From Hermatobates lingyangjiaoensis (Eukaryota > Arthropoda > Insecta > Hemiptera > Hermatobatidae): DNA of 64,000 bases. The notes below the pieces were generated by a model that saw only the letters and a program-made list of their open reading frames with translations, ran no database searches and was not told the DNA's origin. The translations under genes and the position numbers were made by a program. The stretch covers positions 62,001 to 126,000 of the forward strand of contig JAPFBL010000361.1 of assembly GCA_026182355.1 (NCBI GenBank). Reading direction: 5' to 3'. Shown here in pieces: positions 1 to 11,103 of this stretch (its first letter is position 1; every line of letters starts with the position of its first letter).

Positions 1-545
1 GGGATCAACCGCTCATAACCAAAACGCCGGGGTGTAATCTACTACCCGGGGAACGCCTGGTAGAAAGAATGGTAATTACTGAATGAAACGCTATAGTGCA
101 AATTACAGCAAACAAAACTTGAGAATAAAAAGGTGCGATACTGTACAACCCCGCAGTACGAGTTTAATTCGTTCCCAGACTGGTATTGTGATTTACTCGT
201 ATTATGAAGTAATATTTTTGCATTGAAATTTATATGAAAAAAAATGCCCCAACCCCACCCCAAAATCCCGGTTTTTGAGTTTATTTTTTAAACAGACAAG
301 GTGCAATGTACATATAATATGAATAACAATGCATGCAAGAAACAATCATGTTTTATCAATCTACTGAAGTTAAAATGGAGACCGTATAAGTGTGAGGAAG
401 ATCACTCGTAATACGAATTTTTACTCGTTGTACGAGACATAAATTTTTACGAATGGCTGCTCGTAAAGTGAATAGCATATACTATACAATGATGTACTCG
501 TACTATGAGGTTCTACTGTGTGACATAATCAACTAACTGTAACTA
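1..545. other. AT-rich non-coding sequence
   Basis: No gene is supported. The stretch contains scattered CTCGTA/TACGAG words that resemble the following tandem array, so it may be decayed array flank. Short open frames here lack any recognisable domain. Confidence 0.5.
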
Positions 546-1062
546 CGAATATATTAACTTTATACTGTAACTCGTATATTAACTTTATACTGTAACTCGT
601 ATATTAACTTTATACTGTAACTCGTATATTAACTTTATACTGTAACTCGTATATTAACTTTATACTGTAACTCGTATATTAACTTTATACTGTGACTCGT
701 ATATTAACTTTATACTGTAACTCGTATATTAACTTTATACTGTAACTCGTATATTAACTTTATACTGTAACTCGTATATTAACTTTATACTGTAACTCGT
801 ATATTAACTTTATACTGTAACTCGTATATTAACTTTATACTGTGACTCGTATATTAACTTTATACTGTAACTCGTATATTAACTTTATACTGTAACTCGT
901 ATATTAACTTTATACTGTAACTCGTATATTAACTTTATACTGTAACTCGTATATTAACTTTATACTGTAACTCGTATATTAACTTTATACTGTAACTCGT
1001 ATATTAACTTTATACTGCAACTCGTATATTAACTTTATACTGTAACTCGTATATTAACTTTG
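546..1062. repeat. 25-bp tandem array, about 20 copies
   Basis: The 25-bp unit CTCGTATATT-AACTTTATAC-TGTAA is repeated head to tail about 20 times. Only single-base variants are seen, for example TGTGA for TGTAA near 690 and 842, and TGCAA near 1018. The homogeneity suggests recent expansion or ongoing slippage and unequal exchange. No coding potential. Confidence 0.97.
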
Positions 1063-1820
1063 TTATAGCAGCCCTGCTAAACTACACTTATTAATATATT
1101 AATATTAAGGTGAAACTGAAAGAATAGAGAGCTGCATGAGATGATCATAACGGCTTTGAAATGGTTAAATGTCAATTTAAAGATCTGTTTTTGATGATCT
1201 GGATTATTTAGACATTTTATTTGCATTGGCTGTAAGTGCAATAATATAACGATCATGAACTGTCATTTATTAATATTAGTGATATAAAGATCATCAGCAT
1301 GTTAAAAGCGGAAATTTTATATTCGTTATGTGGATTAAGACCTTGTTCATTGGCTTACCTCTACTATAACTAATTCAAAGGGAAATATCTACAGATTTTC
1401 TATATATCACCATTGAATACATCTATAGATATAGATAGATTATCAACCACATATGTTTAGACATAACCTTAAAATCTCTGCGGAAGTACATTTGAAATGA
1501 TGTCATCATTTTGAATTAGCAGGGTGACTTAGAAAACCTGTGAACAAAAAAGAAGTATATGTAATATAAATTATATGCTGACAAAGTTAACATTTTAAAA
1601 TAAATTACAAATAAAAGGGAACTGTTTATACGTACAGCAGTTTTACTGCAAATAATTGTAAATCTTTAAAATATCGTTAAACAAAATAACATTTCTTTCA
1701 AGATTTTAATCTTAATAATAGTAAAGTATAATGGATAATTATGGAAATAATGGAAAATAATAACAAGGAACCTTAATTAGGAAAATTTCAAGAAAAATAA
1801 TTGAAACCTTAAAACTCAAT
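1063..1820. other. AT-rich non-coding sequence
   Basis: No gene, RNA or named repeat is recognised. Confidence 0.5.
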
Positions 1821-1918
1821 AGAATAATATATATAGTTAATGGGTTAGTTCCACTGAGGTTAGTAATATTAGAATTACTAATAATACAATCCGTCATACC
1901 TCGTAAAGTCTCTGAAAA

Positions 1919-1962
1919 GCTCGACCGGTTTCGGGTCCAACCTGGATCCCATCTTCAAGAGC
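1919..1962 (-). ncRNA. Hammerhead-ribozyme-like motif, family A
   Basis: Read on the minus strand: helix I strand GCTC, core TTGAAGA (position C3 is T), one extra T, helix II GGG(A)TCC/GGACCC, GAA, palindrome ACCGGT, C at the cleavage position, and helix I strand GAGC. Helix I gives 4 bp. The C3 change would weaken or abolish cleavage if this is a hammerhead. Confidence 0.5.
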
Positions 1963-2037
1963 ACCTAACTGACTGTGAATGTTATTTTCCTATAACCTAC
2001 CAATATATATCATCTACATTCAGTTAGTCAGTTAGAT

Positions 2038-2080
2038 GCTCTTGAAGATGGGATCCAGACGGACCCGAAACCGGTCGAGC
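2038..2080 (+). ncRNA. Hammerhead-ribozyme-like motif, family A
   Basis: Plus-strand partner of the motif at 1919-1962, with the same layout: GCTC, TTGAAGA, T, a GGG(A)TCC/GGACCC stem, GAA, ACCGGT, C, GAGC. It differs from its partner in the helix II loop. Confidence 0.5.
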
Positions 2081-2141
2081 TTTTCAGAGACTTTACGAGG
2101 TATGACGAATTGTATTATTACTAATTCTAAGAATAATATAT

Positions 2142-3267
2142 TTCTGTTGATAATGTATGTAGCATTCTTTGATTTCATGTATTTGTACGTAAATTTATTG
2201 TTTCATAGATTATTATAAAAGGTGGAAAGTATTATAGAAATATGTATTTGCGACTATTTTATTAGCCACGGTATTAATGGTGCATTTTTTCTGTGGAATA
2301 GATAATAAATTTTCTGTTCATTGCTATTGAAGCTGGTCTAATTAATACTGATATGTTTGAAGCGTTTTTTTTCTGTGAAAGGATGTTATTACGTCTAGAA
2401 GGATACTGTATTATTTCAGGGAATAGTCACATGCTAACTATCAGATTTCCCCTCTCTTAAACCCTATTATACAAACATTCTCTCCCTTAATTATCTTTCA
2501 CATATTTATTTTTTCAAACCCTTCCTATTTCAAATCAAATTAAAAAAAATTTGACGACAACCAACTTTTGGAAGTTCATTACTTTGACAGGATGACCTGG
2601 TCGAGATAAAACTAATTAAAAAAAAAAACCTTCAAATAGAATTAATAAAAAAATAAATTAAATAAAATAAAATATTATTAAATAAAAAATAAAATTAAAA
2701 AAATAGAAATAAGAACAATTACAGAGTTAAAGATTGAATTCAACATATAACTCGTAAATTCCTTTTTTCACTGGACAGGGTTCATCCTCCAAAGTACATT
2801 TACACAGCAGAATTTAAATATTTTTAAAATTATTATATTTCAATTAAATTAAAGTAAAAACTGTATTCTAGCTAAAATTTAAATATAGAAATCATCCAAA
2901 AGTAAAACAAAAGTAAATAGCTAAAGGTGGCATCAAATTTTATAGTAGATGGATTTAGGTTGGGGTAACTGGAGCTATGGTTAGACTACGTAGTTTTCAT
3001 TTCTATTTGAAGACCATAAGTCAACTTTCTTTTAATCCATTTGTTACTTCAGCATTAAAGCTAACCCAATGAATGTAATTTTTTTTGTTAAGGGGGTGAA
3101 TGCATTTACGCTCATAGAGCTGGGCTCCCACGTAAGCCAGAATACCAACTAAAACACCCCCTTTTCTTCTAGGACATTAGGCTGTAACCGTTTTTGACAT
3201 CTCCTCGGACTAGGCCGTTCTTTTTCTTAGGTAAGGCAGCCTTACTCTAGAATTACCTATACCAACT
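2142..3267. other. AT-rich non-coding sequence with A-rich low complexity
   Basis: Contains an A/T simple-sequence stretch at about 2612-2710. No gene recognised. Confidence 0.5.
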
Positions 3268-3328
3268 CTTCTAAGGTATTAGAATTAGTAATAATACATT
3301 CCGTCATACCTCGTAAAGTCTCTGTAAA

Positions 3329-3371
3329 GCTCGACCGGTTTCGGGTCCGCCTGGAACCCATCTTCAAGAGC
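3329..3371 (-). ncRNA. Hammerhead-ribozyme-like motif, family A
   Basis: Minus-strand motif with helix I GCTC/GAGC, core TTGAAGA, a stem-loop, GAA, palindrome ACCGGT and C. Helix II reads GGGTTCC/GGACCC here, one base different from the other copies. Confidence 0.48.
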
Positions 3372-3690
3372 ACCTAACTGACTGTGAGTGTTGTTTTCCT
3401 ATAACCTACCTATATATAGTATTTACATTGTGTAATCAGTGTTGTGTGTGTAGGTAATTTTTTTTTTTTATTTCTTTAATTGCTATATTTTTTTCTTTTT
3501 TCTTTTCTTTTTTCTTTTCTTTTTTTTTTCTTTTTTCTTTAAAGAATATAAATTTAAAGAATATAAATATAAGCAATTAAAGAAATAAAAAAAAAAAAAA
3601 AAAATTACCTACACACACAACACTGATTACACAATGTAAATACTATATATAGGTAGGTTATAGGAAAACAACACTCACAGTCAGTTAGGT

Positions 3691-3733
3691 GCTCTTGAAG
3701 ATGGGATCCAGGCGGACCCGAAACCGGTCGAGC
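3691..3733 (+). ncRNA. Hammerhead-ribozyme-like motif, family A
   Basis: Plus-strand partner of 3329-3371 with intact helix I (GCTC/GAGC), core TTGAAGA, bulged helix II GGG(A)TCC/GGACCC with loop AGGC, GAA, palindrome ACCGGT and C. Confidence 0.5.
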
Positions 3734-4027
3734 TTTACAGAGACTTTACGAGGTATGACGGAATGTATTATTACTAATTCTAATATTACTAACCTCAGTG
3801 GAACTAACCCATTAACTATATTCTTCTAAGGTAGTATATTTGTGACCAGCCAATCATCATATGCCATACCTCAGCACTCCTGATGATCTTTCCGATAATA
3901 GTTTCTTATCGGCAGAATATGGCGATTCTCTTAACCAAGTCTCTCCTCTAGCAATTCCATTTCGGGCATGAGAAGAATGTGTGCTCCACGGGCATTCGGA
4001 TGTAAGCACAATAAATAATAACTATTG

Positions 4028-4170
4028 TATGGTGAAAAGCTAATGAAATGGTCTTCACATATAACAAATTAATCCTATAAACAACGTGTTTGAAATGCGT
4101 AGTGTTGTTTATACAATTAAATTTTTATATGTGGAGACCATTTCATTAGCTTTTCACCCTGCAATGAGTA
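4028..4170. mobile_element. Palindromic family F element, decayed
   Basis: The arms around GGTGAAAAGCTAATGAAATG and its complement match the ends of family F elements at 57.3-58.8 kb. The centre (4083-4120) holds a decayed ribozyme-like motif (GTTTGAAATGCG), without a convincing core. Confidence 0.6.
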
Positions 4171-4218
4171 AATACCACATAATAACTGATTGCGCTACGT
4201 TAGAAATAATAACTACCA

Positions 4219-4507
4219 GGGGCCAAGTTAGCACAGTGATTCGCCTCTGGGCTGGTTGTCCGGAATTCGATCTCCATCTGGCCCTCGATTTATTCACGCG
4301 GAAGGTGAATAAATCTGAGTAGGCCGTCCGTCCCGAGCCTGTACAATGTCACGTACTCGTTAAAAGATCTCTACTCAAAATGCACTTGAGTTAGGCAAAA
4401 TTTATAACTCCGAATGTAGAATCTGTAGAATCACCGATTAAACAAAAAGCCGGTAAACGGCTGACATTATCACCCGTAAGGGGATCGGTTTAAAGAATAA
4501 AAAAAAT
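4219..4507 (+). mobile_element. tRNA-derived SINE, tail type II
   Basis: The head has a degenerate A box (TTAGCACAGTG) and B box (AATTCGATCTCC). It is followed by the conserved hairpin TTTATTCAC...GTGAATAAA, the shared body (GAGCCTGTAC, TTGAGTTAGG) and the type II tail (GAATCACCGATTAAACA, GGGGATCGGTTTAAA), ending in A-rich sequence. The family is described in the findings. Confidence 0.85.
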
Positions 4508-5284
4508 GACTACTAAAATAATAATAATATTGTATGTGTGTGTCTGTGTGTTTATTATTTTTACAGCTGTGATATGCATTTGTAACATCAAAACTGAATA
4601 GTACAATTCAGATTGTGGAATAACTTATGTTATGATCCACTTTTCTGTTTTAGAACTCTCTTCAGCGTGAATCAAACAACTATTTTCACTAACTAAAGAT
4701 GTTAAGACAAAAGAAATGCACTCTCTAAGAAGGGACACTGTTAGGTAACGATTACGAAGAAGGGGCATTCTGGTTGTTACACCGGCTTTACTGGAAATCG
4801 TGTTATACCACCGTTATTAAAACTCTCTCAAAATGAAAAAAGCCTTCATGTAGTAAATATTTGTTCCGGAGAATTAAATTTTGAAAAATAACAACAATTA
4901 TGTTTGTTGACTGTTTGAACCGTTCCTTTTGCTCCTGTAATTAACTCGGCATTTTTATTGTTTTAAGTAAAATTATATTTCTTTCTGTTTGTTTTAAAGA
5001 TATGATTTTTTTTTTATTTTATTGCTTTGTTTAGTCAAAATAATAACATGGTTGGGCAGCTCTGACTAAACGACAGTTTTTTTTTTTTTTTATTTAATAT
5101 ATCCTATAATTTTCGTTTCAAAACAGCTGTAGTTTAACAATTAAAGATGAATGAAATATCTTGACTCGTAAATATCCTTCCCTACTTGAGCGGATTCAGG
5201 ACGTATCCTAAAACAAGAAAAAAAAACGAGGTCTTACTATGTTCTCAAGGAGGATAATAAACTTACTACAATAAGAGTAGTATA
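4508..5284. other. AT-rich non-coding sequence
   Basis: No gene or named repeat recognised. Contains short T-runs near 5008 and 5080. Confidence 0.5.
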
Positions 5285-5975
5285 CAGGGTGAGGGTAACC
5301 CAGTGGCAACGTCCTCTGAACTGGTAGATCCGGGGTTCAACACTCATTCTGGTCCTCGATTTATTCAAGCAGAAAATGAATAAATCTGAGTATGTCGTCT
5401 CCTGAAGAAGACGTTAAGCCCGTTTTGATCTTCGCGTTCCTCGGCATTTTGTGCCATAACCGCTCAGTCAAGCCAGGCCGCCTTGTTGACAAGTTACCCT
5501 TTAGCCACCTCCATTGAACATTGAAGTGCCCGAGGGCACCTCAAGCAACGCAATGCTAAGCACGAATTCTGACAGTTACTCCACAAAACGGTACCTAGGC
5601 CAAGAGTAGTAGACAAACTAAAGCCCAGGTAACATGCGGAGATAATTACTTATAAGGTACTCAAAATTCCCTTACCAGTTGCACTATAACTAGAGAACAC
5701 ATATAACGAAGACATATAAATACACAATCAAGACTAACTCAACTTATCGCTACGCCTCAAGGTACTAAAATATTCCATCGAGGTGGAAGAGAAGACGTTA
5801 AGTCGTCAGTCCCGACCCTTTACGTTGTCAGATACTTGTTAAAGATCCCCTACTCTATATGAGCTTGAGTTAGGCAAAATTAAAGACTCCCAATCTAAAA
5901 TGTTTATTGTGTGGTATCACAAAGGGCCAATGTACGGGCCTATTGTCTGTTCCTTGTAGAACTGCCACTCCAATC
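5285..5975 (+). mobile_element. SINE (tail type I) split by a later insertion
   Basis: SINE head and hairpin at 5285-5418 and SINE body and tail at 5791-5975 belong to one copy. They are separated by a 372-bp insert and a repeated 12-mer GAAGACGTTAAG. The tail includes TGTGGTATCACAAAGGGCC and ends in the region that corresponds to the CCTAA-bearing tail of other copies, here decayed. Confidence 0.8.
5419..5790. mobile_element. Unclassified insertion nested in a SINE
   Basis: The segment interrupts a SINE and is flanked by GAAGACGTTAAG at 5407-5418 and 5791-5802, a 12-bp target-site duplication. It has no ORF or clear terminal repeats. A partly related stretch (TGTTTTGGCATTATTT...) lies in another SINE near 61089. 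It could be the 3' fragment of an unknown retroelement. Confidence 0.65.
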
Positions 5976-7077
5976 AAAATTAATCTAGCCCTTCTACTGA
6001 CAATACAAGAACTCATAAAAATATTTAAACATAGAATATTTCGTAACATCATTATAAATTAGCCACTCAAACAAGCAAGAAATGACTTATCTAAATCATC
6101 AATGAATTCACATATGATAGGAAATGACAAAGAGAAACAAAAAAAAAATTAAGCTATAAAAAAAAGAAATATATTTCAGAAATAAAGAAATAGTAAACAA
6201 ATATCAAATATATAATTCATGGCTTTATAATTATACAACAATTAATAAGATAACTTGTGAAGAGGAAAAATATTTGAAAAGTTATAAATACACACTAATT
6301 CCTTGATATCTATTAGTTTTACTGAACAAAATCCTTACTATAAGGTAAGTGGTTTAACTATTCTTGAATTATTGTTAACTCCCTCTGTAGCAGGAATAAA
6401 AAAATATTATTTTCAATCATTTGATTAATTTAAAACTTTGGGAGTAATTTCAAAAGTAATCCATATTATTTCTTTTGTGTGTTATTAGTTATCTGATTAG
6501 TAGACTCTTATTTTTAAATAAATAAGATTCAAACAATATATTCTAGAAATCAATTTTTTTTTTTGTGAATGATGACTGTAGGAAATATAAAAGGAAAATG
6601 GAAGTAATGAAGTTTTTTTTGTTGTAATTGAGAATTATTTTTGTAAACCACCATACCAGAAGTATGAGAGTTGATAGTAATAATCTTTTGTTGGAATATT
6701 TCAAAAGAGTTATATTGATGTTATTGTATTGCTATTATGCAAAAAAGGACTTTTTACTTGGAATAACAAAAGAGTAATGGATGTTTAATGTATTCGAGTG
6801 AAGCCCACATGCAAGGAGCTGGCTTATTGTCTCAGAATGGGCTCAATAGAGAAAAGTGTTTACACAGAGGGCGGAGACTGAGAAACGACCTTTGGCTTCT
6901 TGTCATCTGCATTTTGAAAGAAAAACGGCAATTTAAATCATGAATTATTTATTTCTGGTGTCATTGAAGATAGGGTCAGGTCAACGGGGATTGTAACAAT
7001 GGACGGGTTCAAATGAATTGGAAAAAGAATATCTCGAGATGAAGGTTTAAGGAGTTCCAATATATTTAGGAACAGGC
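5976..7077. other. AT-rich non-coding sequence
   Basis: No gene or recognised repeat. Confidence 0.5.
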
Positions 7078-7470
7078 TAAAATTGAGAATTTAGTGGTTA
7101 AAATTTGAGAAATCACTGGCTAAAATTGAAAATTTAGTGGCTAAAATTGAGGATTCAGTGGCTAAAATTAAGAATTTAGTTAAAATTTGAGAAATCACTA
7201 GCTAAAATTTAGAATTTAGTGGCTAAAATTGGGAATTCAGTGGCTAAAATTGAGAAATCAGAGGCTGAAGTTGAAAATTCAGTGGCGTAAAAATTGAGAA
7301 TTCAGTGGCTAAAATTGAGAAATCAGTGACTTTAATTGAGAATTTAATGGCTAAAGTTGAAAATTCAGTGGTTAAAATTTGAAAAATCAGTGGCTAAAAT
7401 TGAGAATTTAGAGGCTAACATTGAGAATTCAGTGACTAAAATTGAGAATTGAGTGGCTAAAATTCTAAAA
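7078..7470. repeat. Degenerate 21-bp tandem array
   Basis: About 19 diverged copies of ATTGAGAATT-CAGTGGCTAAA. Unit length drifts and there are many substitutions, so the array is older than the 25-bp and 76-bp arrays in the window. Confidence 0.92.
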
Positions 7471-7487
7471 GAGGTGAATAAATCTGA

Positions 7488-9612
7488 GTATGCCATCGGC
7501 TATACGGGCGAGTATACAACTTGCTGACAATTTTACTGTTCAAGGCAGAGGTGCTGAGTACGTCGATCGCGATCTTCCAGTCGAATACCAAGGTATTATT
7601 GGCAGATCGCATGGCATTAACAAAAATAACATCAGTCTGCGACTCTTCCCGTCACTGGTGATACATCTGAGAGGTACTCAATACCTCGATCGCGCTCTCC
7701 AGTCGAATACCAAGGTATTATTGGTAGATCGCATGGTATTATCTGCCAGTCGAATACCAAGGTATTATTGGTAGATCGCATGGCATTAACAAAAATAACA
7801 TCAGTCTATGACACTTCCCGTCACTGATTGATACATATGAGAGGTACTCAATACCTCGATCGCGATCTTCCAGTCGAATACCAAGGTATTATTGGAAGAT
7901 CGCATGGTATTATCTGCCAGTCGAATACCAAGATATTATTGGTAGATCGCATGGCATTAACAAAATAACATCAGTCTATGACTCTTCCCGTCACTGATTG
8001 ATACATCTGAGAGGTACTCAATACCTCGATCGCGCTCTCCAGTCGAATACCAAGGTATTATTGGTAGATCGCATGGCATTAACAAAAATAATATTAGTCT
8101 ATGACTCTTCCCGTCACTGATTGATACATCTGAGAGGTACTCAATACCTCGATCGCGATCTTTCAGTCAAATACCAAGGTATTATTGGTAAATCTCATGG
8201 CATTAACAAAAATAACATCAATCTATGACTCTTACCGTCACTGATTGATACATCTGAGAGGTACTCAATACCTCGATCATGATCTTCCAGTCGAATACCA
8301 AGGTATTATTGGTAGATCGCATGGCATTAACAAAAATAATATTAGTCTATGACTCTTCCCGTCACTGATTGATACATCTGAGAGGTACTCAATACCTCGA
8401 TCGCGATCTTTCAGTCGAATACCAAGGTATTATTGGTAAATCGCATGGCATTAACAAAATAACATCAGTCTATGACACTTCCCGTCACTGATTGATACAT
8501 CTGAGAGGTACTCAATACCTCGATCGCGATCTTCCAGTCGAATACCAAGGTATTATTGGTAGATCGCATAGCATTAACAAAAATAATATTAGTCTATGAC
8601 TCTTACCGTCACTGATTGATAAATCTGAGAGGTACTCAATACCTCGATGGCGATCTTTCAGTCAAATACCAAGGTATTATTGGTAAATCACATGGCATTA
8701 ACAAAAATAACATCAATCTATGACTCTTACCGTCACTGATTGATACATCTGAGAGGTACTCAATACCTCGATCGCGATCTTTCAGTCATAATACCAAGGT
8801 ATTATTGGTAAATCTCATGGCATTAACAAAAATAACATCAATCTATGACTCTTACCGTCACTGATTGATACATCTGAGAGGTACTCAATACCTCGATCAT
8901 GATCTTCCAGTCGAATACCAAGGTATTATTGGTAGATCGCATGGCATTAACAAAAATAATATTAGTCTATGACTCTTCCCGTCACTGATTAATACATCTG
9001 AGAGGTACTCAATACCTCGATCGCGATCTTTCAGTCGAATACCAAGGTATTATTGGTAGATCGCATGGCATTAACAAAAATAACATCAGTCTATGACACT
9101 TCCCGTCACTGATTGATACATCTGAGAGGTACTCAATACCTCGATCGCGATCTTCCAGTCGAATACCAAGGTATTATTGGTAGATCGCATAGCATTAACA
9201 AAAATAATATTAGTCTATGACTCTTACCGTCACTGATTGATAAATCTGAGAGGTACTCAATACCTCGATCGCGATCTTTCAGTCAAATACCAAGGTATTA
9301 TTGGTAAATCACATGGCATTAACAAAAATAACATCAATCTATGACTCTTACCGTCACTGATTGATACATCTGAGAGGTACTCAATACCTCGATCGCGATC
9401 TTTCAGTCAAATACCAAGGTATTATTGGTAAATCTCATGGCATTAACAAAAATAACATCAATCTATGACTCTTACCGTCACTGATTGATACATCTGAGAG
9501 GTACTCAATACCTCGATCATGATCTTCCAGTCGAATACCAAGGTATTATTGGTAGATTGCATGGCATTAACAAAATAACATCAGTCTATGACTCTTCCCG
9601 TCACTGATTGAT
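7488..9612. repeat. ~124-bp satellite, about 17 copies
   Basis: The head-to-tail unit of 124-125 bp contains GAGGTACTCAATACCTC, GATCGCGATC, AATACCAAGGTATT and GTCACTGATTGATACAT. Unit spacing was read directly (starts near 8129, 8253 and 8377). The first units are rearranged, with a short inserted duplicate at about 7738-7765 and again near 7915. The unit is rich in internal palindromes. The 94-residue open frame at its left edge comes from the repeat and is not a gene. Confidence 0.95.
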
Positions 9613-10173
9613 ACATCTGAATCATAAAAGAAACATGACTTGCGCAACGACAAAATAGTTCTAAATTCATTAAAGCTAATAAACTAGTCGTTATGTGCCT
9701 CTAACTCTTTACTTTTATTTTTTTCAGGTAACAATTAAGAAATCTTATAAGAATAACTGGGCGGACTAGTTCAGGTAAGAAGAGAAAAACTTATCACTCT
9801 TATAAGAAATGGGAAGAGGGTTTTTTGACGATGACATGTTACATATATTCTTATAACTTTTAAGATTTTTTTATATATTTCTAAATAAATACAGTGGGTA
9901 GATCATGATGACTTGTTCATTTCATAAGTAGCTCAAATTCAAAAAAGGTGTGAGCACTCCTGGTTTAAGGTGATATCTCTTTCTTTCGAGAAAACTAATT
10001 TCTGAACAGTAACATAGAAAACACAACTATTGTAAAATATATTCAAAAAAAAAAAAGTATGCTCAAGATAATCAGTATTTTGATGACTTCATATATTGCC
10101 TTCCAATTTTCCTTTACTTAAACTTATTCGAGCAATTAAAATTTGAAGTGTAGAAAGTAGAATTGTTTATACA
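9613..10173. other. AT-rich non-coding sequence
   Basis: No gene or recognised repeat. Confidence 0.5.
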
Positions 10174-10608
10174 GGGACCAGGTTAGCTCAGTGGTTAACG
10201 TGCTGGACTCAGAACTGGTAGGTCCGGGGTTCGATACTCACTCTGGCACTTGATTTATTCACTTGGAAGATGAATAAATGTGAGCAAGTTGTCCCTCGGA
10301 GAGGATGTTAAGCCGTCGGTCCCGAGCCTGTACGATACCAGGAACTCGTTAAAAAATTTCCACCTGTCCCTCCTCGATTTATTCACGCAGAGTGGTGAAT
10401 AAATCTGAGTACGTCGTCGGACGTTAAGCCGTCGGTCCCGAGCCTGTATGATGTCAGGTACTCGCTAAAGATCCCTAGTCGAAATGCACTTGAGTTAGGC
10501 AAAATTTAGGACTCCCACTTTAGAATCTGTAGTACCACAGATCAAGCAAAAAGCTGGTAAACGGCTGACGTTATCACTCGCTAGGGCATCGGTTTAAACA
10601 ATAAAAAA
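10174..10608 (+). mobile_element. Composite SINE with internal duplication, tail type II
   Basis: A full head at 10174-10350 (A box TTAGCTCAGTGG, B box GGTTCGATAC) reads into the body. A second copy of the hairpin and body then starts near 10372 and runs to the type II tail. This is either two tandem insertions or an internal duplication. It ends at AATAAAAAAAT. Confidence 0.85.
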
Positions 10609-10722
10609 ATAGACAAAATTTAGGACTCCCAATGTAAAATCAATGGGAGATGCAAATTTCTCACGAGAAATCAGAGTCGGAGGCCTGACTTTATCAGTCC
10701 CTCAGCTCTCTTAAAAAAAATC

Positions 10723-11103
10723 TGGAGTGGCCTACACTCAACTTTACTATAAGTAACTTAATATCAAATTTGTTGAGTATATAACACATAACGTCTCATT
10801 TAAGCATAACGTAAACATCTAAATGGGATATGATTATTAGTCTTTCATTCCTGTGGTAGTACAGATAGTGATTGAAGGACATATCAATATGAACATGAAA
10901 ATATCAACTTGATCCATCAAAGATTCTGGACTGCAGCGTGGTAACAAGCAATGCTAACACACTCACCCACCCACACAGACACAGACATCATCGAAAACAC
11001 TTCATAAAACGACTTCTGGGACCTCAAAACATGTAATTCCGTCAAAATATCGAGAGATCAAATTTTTTCACGATCACTATACTTTACTTATAGTAAAGTA
11101 AAA
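10723..11103. mobile_element. Terminal-inverted-repeat element (MITE-like), copy 1
   Basis: The left end GGCCTACACTCAACTTTAC continues into TATAAGTAA. The right end TTACTTATAGTAAAGT is its reverse complement for 16 bp and is then lost. A related element lies at 34208-34993, with a shared interior (CAACTTGATCCAT, AACATGTAATTCCGTCAAA). No transposase is present, and the superfamily is not determined. Confidence 0.65.

Larger units (their letters stand above)
1833..2129. mobile_element. Inverted-repeat element with two hammerhead-like motifs (family A, copy 1)
   Basis: A non-autonomous element whose two arms are reverse complements (about 1862-1965 against 2036-2129). Each arm carries one family A ribozyme-like motif, on opposite strands. 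It is flanked by a perfect 12-bp direct repeat AGAATAATATAT at 1821-1832 and 2130-2141, taken as the target-site duplication. A longer relative lies at 3279-3822. Penelope-like elements are known to carry hammerhead motifs; assignment to that class is inference, since no ORF is present. Confidence 0.75.
3279..3822. mobile_element. Inverted-repeat element with two hammerhead-like motifs (family A, copy 2)
   Basis: Long near-perfect inverted repeat. Arms run from about 3279 to 3540 and 3545 to 3783, with a T-rich tract (3459-3537) facing an A-rich tract (3584-3604) at the centre. It is bounded by a perfect 11-bp direct repeat CTTCTAAGGTA (3268-3278 and 3823-3833). The tail at 3783-3822 matches the left end of the copy at 1833 in reverse, so the two copies inserted in opposite orientation. 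Confidence 0.78.

Noticed and set aside
7490..7774. 94-residue open frame
   Set aside because: It lies in the first, rearranged units of the 124-bp satellite and has no domain; its length reflects the repeat, not selection.
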